The position numbers and the translations under genes are program-made. Shown piece by piece: positions 5,365-10,865 of a stretch of 10,865 nucleotides of DNA. Origin of the DNA: an uncultured Clostridia bacterium (GTDB lineage Bacteria; Bacillota_A; Clostridia; Oscillospirales; Oscillospiraceae); contig CAMVIC010000040.1 of assembly GCA_947167435.1 (NCBI GenBank), positions 1-10,865 of the forward strand. Direction: 5' to 3'. Under the pieces are notes generated by a model. That model saw nothing but the letters and a program-made list of their open reading frames with translations, ran no database searches and was not told the origin of the DNA. The first letter of the stretch is position 1. The number at the start of each line of letters is the position of its first letter.

Positions 5365-7203
5365 GTGACAGAAAAAAACAACGACTACAACGAAACCTAC
5401 GGAGAAGCGCCCCGCCGTCCCACCCGCGCGCCGGGCAGCCGGAGCACGGGCGCGCATGCTCCCGAACAGGGCAGAAGCAGCGGCGGCGCCGACGACGCAC
5501 GAAGCGCCCGGGAGGCGAGAGCGCAGCAGCGCGCCGCCCAGCGGCGGGAGGCCGAGGAAGAGAAGGCCTGGCTGGCCGAGCGCAAGCGCCGGGAGCGGGC
5601 GGCCAAGGAGGCGGCCCGCGCCCGCAAGCGCCGCCGCCGTCAGGCAAAGTTCCTGCGCTTTCTCAAGGGCGTGCGCAACACCCTGATCGTGCTGCTGATC
5701 CTGGCGGTGGTCCTGGGCGTGGGCGCGGCCTACCTGGGCTATCGGGTGACCAACAGCAAAACCACCTTCCCCAACCTGTACGTGGAGGGCATCGCCGTGG
5801 GCGGGCTCACCGAGCAGGAGGTGCTGGACAAGCTCAACAGCCAGGACTGGGACGCCAACGCCGCCGTTCCGCTGACGGTGCAGCTGCCGGTAGGCTCCAG
5901 CTTCACGGTGGACCGGCTGCGCGCCGGTTCCGAGATTCCGGCCGCCGAGATGGCCGCTGCCGCCATGCGCTACGGGCACACCACCGGCAGCACCATGAGC
6001 TGGTTTGATAACCTCTACACCTATATCCAGTGCTACCTGCACAGCCAGGAAGTGGGCAAGCGGGTGGTTACCCTGGATGAGGAGTACATCCGCTCCGCGG
6101 CGGAGGAGGGCGTGGCCGCCTTCCAGGCCGCCCATCCCGCCTCCGACTACGTGATCGACAAGGAGCAGGAGGTCCTGCGCCTGGTCAAGGGCGCCGGTCA
6201 GATGGAAGTGAACACGGAGACTCTGACCGAGGAGATCAAGTCCGCTCTGCTCAGCGGAGAGACCACGCTGTCCCACACCCAGATCGACAACGAGCTGCCG
6301 GTGCCGGATTTCCTGAACATCTATAACGAACTGGCGGTGGAGCCCCAGGACGCCTACTATGTGGAAGGCGGCTGGGACGTGGTGGACGAGGTAGTCGGCT
6401 GCTCCTTTGACCTGGACCAGGCGGTTCAGCTCTGGGCCCAGGCGCAGCCCTATCAGGAGGTGGTCATCCCCCTGAGCATCACCTATCCGGAGGTGACCGG
6501 CGAAGAGCTGCGCAGCGCGCTGTTCCGGGACCGGCTGGGCTCTCAGACCACCTTCTACACCTCCAGCAGCGACAACCGCATCAACAACATCAACCTGGCA
6601 GCCAGCAAGCTGGACGGGCTGGTGCTGATGCCGGGCGAGGTATTCTCCTATAACGACACCATCGGCCAGCGCACCGAGGAGGCCGGCTTCCTGGAGGCGG
6701 GCGCCTATCAGGACGGCCAGGTGGTGGAAGAAATCGGCGGCGGCATCTGCCAGGTGTCCTCCACTTTGTACATGGCCACCATGTATGCAAACCTGGAGAC
6801 CGTCTCCCGCACCGAGCACTATTTCCGCGTGGCCTATCTGGAGCAGTTCGGCCTTGGCTATGACGCCACCGTCAGCTGGCCAAAGCCCGACTTCAAATTT
6901 GCCAACAACCGGGATTATCCCATCAAGATTGTGGCCTATTGCGACAACGAGGAGCGCTCCCTGACCATCGAAATCTGGGGCACCGACGTGGACGGCAGCT
7001 ATGTGGTGCTGGATTACGATCAGTACGTGGTCTTCGACGAAACCTACACCTGGGTGCAGGTGGGCTGGGCCAGCCAGAGCTGGCGCCTGATCTACGACAA
7101 GGACGGCAACTTCCTGGAGCAGAAGAAGGAAGCCTACAGCATCTACCACATGCACGACGAGGACATCGAATGGCCGCCCAACGCCTTCTCTGAAGAAGGA
7201 TGA
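5365..7203 (+). CDS. VanW-family membrane-anchored protein with peptidoglycan-binding-4-like region
   Basis: A 612-residue envelope protein starting with GTG. Residues 1-105 are a hydrophilic tail rich in Arg, Ala and Glu, probably cytoplasmic and partly coiled-coil (about 48-95). One transmembrane helix follows (106-126, TLIVLLILAVVLGVGAAYLG), then a large outer part. Residues about 135-375 resemble the repeated PG_binding_4 (YoaR-like) module seen before VanW domains, with a Y-V-E-G-I-x-V-G-G-L-T start (139-149). The VanW domain spans about 394-540, with MPGEVFSYND (422-431) and GGGICQVSSTLY (458-469) as clear family motifs. The last 70 residues may form a small beta domain. VanW occurs in vanB-type clusters, but its biochemical role is unknown; no other van genes are here, so a resistance role is not supported. 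Placed between hemW and metG, likely co-transcribed. Confidence 0.9.
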   Translation: MTEKNNDYNETYGEAPRRPTRAPGSRSTGAHAPEQGRSSGGADDARSAREARAQQRAAQRREAEEEKAWLAERKRRERAAKEAARARKRRRRQAKFLRFLKGVRNTLIVLLILAVVLGVGAAYLGYRVTNSKTTFPNLYVEGIAVGGLTEQEVLDKLNSQDWDANAAVPLTVQLPVGSSFTVDRLRAGSEIPAAEMAAAAMRYGHTTGSTMSWFDNLYTYIQCYLHSQEVGKRVVTLDEEYIRSAAEEGVAAFQAAHPASDYVIDKEQEVLRLVKGAGQMEVNTETLTEEIKSALLSGETTLSHTQIDNELPVPDFLNIYNELAVEPQDAYYVEGGWDVVDEVVGCSFDLDQAVQLWAQAQPYQEVVIPLSITYPEVTGEELRSALFRDRLGSQTTFYTSSSDNRINNINLAASKLDGLVLMPGEVFSYNDTIGQRTEEAGFLEAGAYQDGQVVEEIGGGICQVSSTLYMATMYANLETVSRTEHYFRVAYLEQFGLGYDATVSWPKPDFKFANNRDYPIKIVAYCDNEERSLTIEIWGTDVDGSYVVLDYDQYVVFDETYTWVQVGWASQSWRLIYDKDGNFLEQKKEAYSIYHMHDEDIEWPPNAFSEEG

Positions 7204-7247
7204 GCAAAACCGCAACCCAGTAACCCAACAATTGGAGGATAGAGAGT

Positions 7248-9185
7248 ATGGAAAACAAGGTCTTTTATATCACCACGCCGATCTACTACCCCTCGGACAA
7301 GCTGCACATCGGCCACACCTACTGCACCGTCGCCACCGACGCCTTTGCCCGCTACAAGCGGCTTTGCGGCTATGACGTGATGTTCCTGACCGGCACCGAC
7401 GAGCACGGCCAGAAGATCGAGCAGAAGGCCAAAGAGGCCGGCGTCACGCCCAAGGAATTCGTAGACCGGATCGTCACCGGGGAAAACGGCATCCTGGATC
7501 TGTGGAAGCTGATGAACATCTCCAACGACCGTTTCATCCGCACCACCGACGACTATCATATGCTGTCGGTCCAGCGCATCTTCAAGAAGATGTACGAGAA
7601 GGGCGATATCTACAAGGGCGCCTACAAGGGCAAGTACTGCACCCCCTGCGAGAGCTTCTGGACCGAGAGCCAGCTGGTCAACGGCATGTGCCCCGACTGC
7701 GGCCGCCCCGTGCACGACGCCGAGGAGGAGGCCTACTTCTTCCGTCTCTCCAAGTATGCCAAGCCCGTGCAGGAGCTGCTGGAGTCCGGCACCTTCCTGG
7801 AGCCCGCCTCCCGCGTCAACGAGATGATCAACAACTTCATCAAGCCGGGTCTCGAGGACCTCTGCGTCTCCCGCACCAGCTTCACCTGGGGCGTGCCCGT
7901 GGACTTCGATCCGGGCCACGTCGTCTATGTGTGGGTCGATGCGCTCTTCAACTACGCCACCGCCCTCGGCTTCATGAACGACCGCTATGACGACTACGGC
8001 AAGTACTGGCCCCCGGTGAACATCGTCGGCAAGGAGATCGTCCGCTTCCACTCCATCATCTGGCCCGCCATGCTCATGAGCGTGGGTGAGCCGATGCCGA
8101 AGAAGGTCTACGGCCACGGCTGGCTCGTCATCGACGGCGGCAAGATGTCCAAGTCCAAGGGCAACGTGGTCGACCCCTACCTGCTGGCGGACAAGTTCGG
8201 CGTGGACGCGCTGCGCTTCTTCCTGCTGCGCACCTTCCCCTTCGGCTCGGACGGCAACTTCTCCAACGAGCTCCTGATCAACACCATCAACTCCGACCTC
8301 GCCAATGCCTTCGGCAACCTCGTCTCCCGCACCGTCGCCATGGTCGAGAAGTACTTCGCCGGCACCGTGCCCGCCGAGAGGGAAGCGGGCGACCCGGATG
8401 ACGAGCTGCTGAGCCTGATCCGTGAGACCCCGGAGCGCTACGCGAAGCAGATGGACGCCTTCCAGCTGCACCTCGGCCTGGAGGAAGTCTTCCGCCTGAT
8501 CGGCCGTGCCAACAAGTACATCGACGAGACCACCCCCTGGATCCTCGCCAAGGACGAGACGAAGAAAGCCCGCCTCGCCGCCGTCATGGCCAACCTCCTC
8601 GAAGCCATCCGCGTCTCCCTGGTCCTCCTGACCCCGTTCATTCCGGACACCTGCGCCAAGGCTTTTGAACAGATCGGCACCGCGGAAGACGAGCGCAGCT
8701 GGGACAGCCTGTCCACCGTACGCGGACACGAGATCACGGTTGCCCGGGGCGAGACCCTCTTCCCGCGCATCGACACGGCGAAGATGCTCGAGGAGCTGGA
8801 GGCCCTGCACAAGCCCGTCACTCCGCCGGCCAAGCCCGTGCTGCCCGACGTGACCATTGACGAGTTTGCCAAGTGCGACATGCGCGTCGTGAAGATCCTG
8901 ACCTGTGAAGCCGTGAAGAAGTCCGAGAAGCTCCTGAAGTTCACCCTGGACGACGGCTCCGGCAAGGAGCGCATCATCCTCTCCGGCATCCACAAGTTCT
9001 ATGAGCCCGAGCAGCTGGTAGGGAAGAAGGCCGTGGCCATCCTGAACCTCCCGCCGCGCAAGATGATGGGGATGGAGTCCAACGGCATGCTCCTCTCCGC
9101 CGTGAAGGAAGACGAGAAGGGGAACGAGGAACTGCATCTCATGATCGTCTCCGACGACGTCCCGGTGGGCGCCCAGCTCTGCTGA
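7248..9185 (+). CDS. metG: Methionyl-tRNA synthetase with C-terminal tRNA-binding (Trbp111) domain
   Basis: A 645-residue class I aminoacyl-tRNA synthetase that charges tRNA-Met. The Rossmann catalytic domain has YYPSDKLHIGH (13-23, HIGH box 20-23), one zinc knuckle with Cys131, Cys134, Cys148 and Cys151, and KMSKS (299-303). The alpha-helical anticodon-binding domain follows (about 350-480) and an OB-fold tRNA-binding domain at about 540-645 (FAKCDMRVVKI to the C terminus, with ILSGIHKFY and SNGMLLSA), which also serves in dimerisation. Start is set by GGAGG (7234-7238), 9 nt before ATG, 44 bp after the VanW-family gene. The short gap holds no T-box leader, so charging-dependent control is not seen. 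Leu codons shift from almost only CTG in the first 195 codons to an even CTG/CTC mix afterwards. Confidence 0.98.
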   Translation: MENKVFYITTPIYYPSDKLHIGHTYCTVATDAFARYKRLCGYDVMFLTGTDEHGQKIEQKAKEAGVTPKEFVDRIVTGENGILDLWKLMNISNDRFIRTTDDYHMLSVQRIFKKMYEKGDIYKGAYKGKYCTPCESFWTESQLVNGMCPDCGRPVHDAEEEAYFFRLSKYAKPVQELLESGTFLEPASRVNEMINNFIKPGLEDLCVSRTSFTWGVPVDFDPGHVVYVWVDALFNYATALGFMNDRYDDYGKYWPPVNIVGKEIVRFHSIIWPAMLMSVGEPMPKKVYGHGWLVIDGGKMSKSKGNVVDPYLLADKFGVDALRFFLLRTFPFGSDGNFSNELLINTINSDLANAFGNLVSRTVAMVEKYFAGTVPAEREAGDPDDELLSLIRETPERYAKQMDAFQLHLGLEEVFRLIGRANKYIDETTPWILAKDETKKARLAAVMANLLEAIRVSLVLLTPFIPDTCAKAFEQIGTAEDERSWDSLSTVRGHEITVARGETLFPRIDTAKMLEELEALHKPVTPPAKPVLPDVTIDEFAKCDMRVVKILTCEAVKKSEKLLKFTLDDGSGKERIILSGIHKFYEPEQLVGKKAVAILNLPPRKMMGMESNGMLLSAVKEDEKGNEELHLMIVSDDVPVGAQLC

Positions 9186-9257
9186 GCCTCCCCGCGTCCC
9201 GGCCCCATAGCGCATCGCCCATTCCCCACTGAATTCAATCGTGCGCAGCACACCATC

Positions 9258-9285
9258 ATTCCACTTTTCACATTCCACATTTCAC
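9258..9285. repeat. Two imperfect 14-bp tandem repeats between metG and the next gene
   Basis: ATTCCACTTTTCAC (9258-9271) is followed directly by ATTCCACATTTCAC (9272-9285), one mismatch, and then ATT of a third copy start. The pyrimidine- and A-rich stretch stands out from the GC-rich surroundings. No promoter or terminator function is evident. Confidence 0.75.
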
Positions 9286-9293
9286 ATTGTCCA

Positions 9294-9306
9294 GGAGGTG
9301 ACCTCC
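9294..9306 (+). promoter_or_regulatory. Hairpin over the Shine-Dalgarno of the SHOCT-like gene
   Basis: The SD core GGAGG (9294-9298) is followed by TGA and its exact complement CCTCC (9302-9306), one base before ATG 9308-9310. In RNA this can form a five-pair, all G-C hairpin with a three-base loop that hides the SD. Seen in sequence; the regulatory effect is inference. Confidence 0.5.
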
Positions 9307-9307
9307 C

Positions 9308-9829
9308 ATGAAGAAGCAGCCGGGCGTCGTGCCCTTCCTGATTTCCCTGTTTATCATCGGCGGCCTGTACGAGCAGGTGCTGCGTTTCCTGCGCTATCTG
9401 ATGCACAGACCTTTCATGGGTCTTGAGTCCTTCACGCGCCTCCCCAAGGACCAGCTCCTGATGCTGGCGGTCTTCCTCTTCGGCTGCATTCTCTTTGTCA
9501 GCTCGATTGTGAAGATGATCCGCTCGGCCCCGGCCGCGAAAGCCGCAGCAAAGGGAGCCGCCCGGCCGCAGCAGGCCGTCCGGACGCGGGAAACGGCCCG
9601 TCCGGCCCCGGCACGCTCTGCGGCGGTGAAGCACCATCCATCGATCCGGCTCCATGCCCCGGACCAGCCGGAGGCAGAGGAGGCGATCCACTGCGCCCAT
9701 CTCACGGGCCGTGCCAAGTATATGGAGCAGCTGGACAGCTTTCTGAGGACCGGACTGATTGACAGAGAGGAATACCGGGTGCTGAAAAACCGGTACATGA
9801 GCCTGGACATCCCAGACGATTACCATTGA
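9308..9829 (+). CDS. Small two-TM membrane protein with SHOCT-like C-terminal tail
   Basis: A 173-residue protein of unknown role. Two hydrophobic helices (about 7-20, and 50-67, LLMLAVFLFGCILFVSSI) are joined by a short basic loop (LRYLMHRPF). A Pro/Ala/Arg-rich linker follows (about 72-120). The C terminus, AKYMEQLDSFLRTGLIDREE (136-155) and on to N-R-Y at 161-163, has the pattern of the SHOCT (short C-terminal) domain: Q-L-x-x-[FL]-x-x-x-G-[LI]-[IL]-x-x-E-E-[YF]. SHOCT tails are found on many membrane proteins and are thought to mediate oligomerisation. The start is set by AGGAGG (9293-9298). It is the last gene before the terminator at 9852 and may share the metG transcript. The membrane topology is plausible; the function is not known. 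Confidence 0.75.
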   Translation: MKKQPGVVPFLISLFIIGGLYEQVLRFLRYLMHRPFMGLESFTRLPKDQLLMLAVFLFGCILFVSSIVKMIRSAPAAKAAAKGAARPQQAVRTRETARPAPARSAAVKHHPSIRLHAPDQPEAEEAIHCAHLTGRAKYMEQLDSFLRTGLIDREEYRVLKNRYMSLDIPDDYH

Positions 9830-9851
9830 TGAAAAAATGAAGCTTTGAACG

Positions 9852-9885
9852 CCGGTGGGGAGCAGTCTCCGCCGGTTTTCTTATT
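9852..9885 (+). terminator. Intrinsic terminator after the SHOCT-like gene
   Basis: CCGGTGGGGA (9852-9861) pairs with TCTCCGCCGG (9866-9875) over ten pairs, two of them G-U, around the loop GCAG, and is followed by TTTTCTTATT. It lies 22 nt after the stop codon and should end the rightward transcript of htpG to the SHOCT-like gene. Confidence 0.88.
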
Positions 9886-10081
9886 GCGCACACACCGTCC
9901 CAGACAAGGCCAAGGCATTGCCATGATTTCCCAGACTGCCGTGGGGTGAGGTGGTGATTCCTGCTGCGCGCTGGTAATCTAGAACAGCCATGATGCCTTT
10001 TGCAGGAGCACCATTAGCAGACCATATTCAATAAAAACGCGAATTCGATGATTTATTTTTGAGTAATCTATACAAATATTA

Positions 10082-10111
10082 TTTACAAGCAGGGATCTTG
10101 TGTGGTATATT
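10082..10111 (+). promoter_or_regulatory. SigA-type promoter of the secreted protein gene
   Basis: TTTACA (10082-10087), an 18-nt spacer and TATATT (10106-10111) with TGG before the -10 (extended -10). The -10 context (TGTGGTATA) is the same as in the htpG promoter (2073-2080). Transcription should begin near 10118, giving a leader of about 110 nt. Confidence 0.6.
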
Positions 10112-10216
10112 ATTAAAATAAAATAAACCCGCGATGAAAGATTTCCTCACAGTTTAATCTTATCGTATTCAGATGCATTTTACTCGTTTCAGACCGTTCA
10201 GAGCAATGAAGAACAT

Positions 10217-10222
10217 GGAGGG
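10217..10222 (+). promoter_or_regulatory. Ribosome binding site of the secreted protein gene
   Basis: GGAGGG, 6 nt before ATG 10229-10231; a strong site at ideal distance, which fixes the start. Confidence 0.8.
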
Positions 10223-10228
10223 AAAAAG

Positions 10229-10865
10229 ATGTTTCAGAAAGACTTCACAAGGCGTTTGCTGTCAATGCTTCTCTGTGCCATGATGGTGATCAGCCTCTTC
10301 CCGATCGGGGCAATTGCCGAAGAAACAGAGGGCGAACAGCTGGTGGAGAACGCAAGTGCGGAGCTTGTTTCCGTCTCTGCTGAGGAGTCTGCCCCGGCAC
10401 AAATTGAGGAAGAGCCCGAACCGGCTCCGGAGGAAACGGTTGATGCGGTTGAGCCGGAGAGCGCTGAACCGGAGATCGTATTGGAAGATGCACCGGCGGA
10501 GGAGACTGCAGAGAAGCGGGCGGATGCCGGAGATCCGTCTGCGGCTGACAGCGTTGTGGTGGAGATTCCGCCCCACGTGGAGTTCACGCTTTCTCCCGAA
10601 GAGGCCGAGGCCGAACTGAAGGTCTTCCGGCCTGTTTGGGATGAGGAAGCGAAAGAGGAAAAGGAACTTGTTTTCCGTCCGGATGAGGACGGGAACTATT
10701 TCCTTGAACCGGGGAAGTACTTCTATGCTGTTACTGCGGAAGGCTATGTCCCGGTGACAGAGACACTGGAGTTCAAGGGTGAGACCCTGAAGATTTCCGT
10801 TGACCTGGAAGAGATGGAGCCTGTGGACGCAGATGATCCCGACGAGACCGTCACGGGCAACGAGC
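10229..10865 (+). CDS. Secreted acidic surface protein (N-terminal part, cut by window edge)
   Basis: The frame is open for 212 codons to the right edge, with no stop. Residues 1-30 form a signal peptide: basic start MFQKDFTRR, hydrophobic core LLSMLLCAMMVISLF, and a likely signal peptidase I site after AIA (28-30); no lipobox is seen. Residues 31-110 are a low-complexity stretch rich in Glu, Ala and Pro, strongly acidic. Residues about 115-192 look like a beta-sandwich of the PEGA or carboxypeptidase-regulatory type (YFLEPGKYFYAVTAEGYVPV at 157-176). Such starts are common in large wall-attached or S-layer-like proteins of gut Clostridia; a C-terminal anchor or binding module would lie outside the window. 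Leu codons include many CTT and Val many GTT, unlike the CTG/GTG-rich genes to the left, and the gene lies behind a terminator and an AT-rich gap, so it is a separate unit, perhaps acquired. Function beyond export is unknown. Confidence 0.85.
   Translation, partial: MFQKDFTRRLLSMLLCAMMVISLFPIGAIAEETEGEQLVENASAELVSVSAEESAPAQIEEEPEPAPEETVDAVEPESAEPEIVLEDAPAEETAEKRADAGDPSAADSVVVEIPPHVEFTLSPEEAEAELKVFRPVWDEEAKEEKELVFRPDEDGNYFLEPGKYFYAVTAEGYVPVTETLEFKGETLKISVDLEEMEPVDADDPDETVTGNE

Larger units (their letters stand above)
9886..10228. other. 343-bp region without a convincing gene
   Basis: The left part (to about 10020) is of mixed composition and holds one open minus-strand frame of 48 sense codons (9881-10027) with no SD and no recognised similarity. 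From about 10020 the sequence becomes clearly AT-rich, unlike the rest of the window, and contains a promoter (10082-10111) and the untranslated leader of the secreted protein gene. No tRNA, known riboswitch, transposase or phage attachment site was recognised. Confidence 0.6.

Noticed and set aside
3888..5381. Long minus-strand open frame opposite hemW
   Set aside because: Antisense to a gene with clear radical SAM motifs; no SD and no domain.
5365..7203. Vancomycin resistance role for the VanW-family gene
   Set aside because: No vanH, vanA/B, vanX, vanY or two-component regulator genes are present; VanW-domain proteins are widespread in Clostridia outside resistance clusters.
5317..7215. 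632-codon minus-strand open frame opposite the VanW-family gene
   Set aside because: Mirror frame of a GC-rich gene, dominated by Gly, Val, His and Leu without any domain.
7204..7247. T-box leader for metG
   Set aside because: The gap is only 44 bp, too short for a T-box, and no terminator or specifier structure is present.
7143..9278. 711-codon minus-strand open frame opposite metG
   Set aside because: Longer than metG itself but lacks an SD, signal or domain, and metG has all catalytic motifs on the plus strand.
9912..9999. Short repeats in the gap: 7-bp inverted AAGGCAT/ATGCCTT and 8-bp direct GCCATGAT copies
   Set aside because: Too short and too far apart to indicate a mobile element or attachment site; expected by chance at this length.

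Overview
The window looks like a chromosomal segment of a GC-rich, low-oxygen Firmicute, most likely a gut Clostridia member of the Oscillospiraceae type. This is an inference from strong GGAGG ribosome binding sites, heavy C/G third positions (CTG for Leu, GCC for Ala, CGC for Arg), SigA-like promoters, and the combination of HtpG, HemW, a VanW-family protein, a MetG with a C-terminal Trbp111 domain and a two-subunit aconitase X. No phage, insertion sequence, CRISPR array, tRNA or rRNA was seen.

Left part (1-1928, minus strand). A two-gene aconitase X operon is transcribed leftward: the catalytic large subunit comes first and overlaps the small swivel-domain subunit by four bases (ATGA). A good SigA-type promoter with an extended -10 lies just upstream of it. 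After a GC-rich hairpin follows the first 26 codons of an XRE-type DNA-binding regulator, which runs off the left edge. Its upstream region carries an 18-bp inverted repeat next to a possible promoter.

Middle part (2055-9186, plus strand). A divergent promoter reads rightward into htpG, followed closely (16-44 bp gaps) by hemW, a VanW-family membrane-anchored gene and metG. The spacing and lack of internal terminators suggest co-transcription. These are housekeeping genes: protein folding, a radical-SAM heme chaperone-type protein, a cell-envelope protein and methionine tRNA charging. The downstream two thirds of metG use CTC for Leu far more than the first third does, a possible recombination or assembly seam.

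Right part. A 122-bp gap with two imperfect 14-bp tandem repeats leads to a small two-TM protein with a SHOCT-like tail. Its Shine-Dalgarno sequence can fold into a tight hairpin. A clear intrinsic terminator ends this unit at about 9885. Next come about 340 bp without a convincing gene, AT-rich in its right half, then a promoter, a leader of about 110 nt and the N-terminal 212 codons of a secreted, very acidic surface protein that runs off the right edge and has different codon use.

I do not see a clearly new multi-gene system. The best leads are the AcnX pair of unassigned substrate beside a regulator, the hairpin over the Shine-Dalgarno of the SHOCT-like gene, and the compositional seams.
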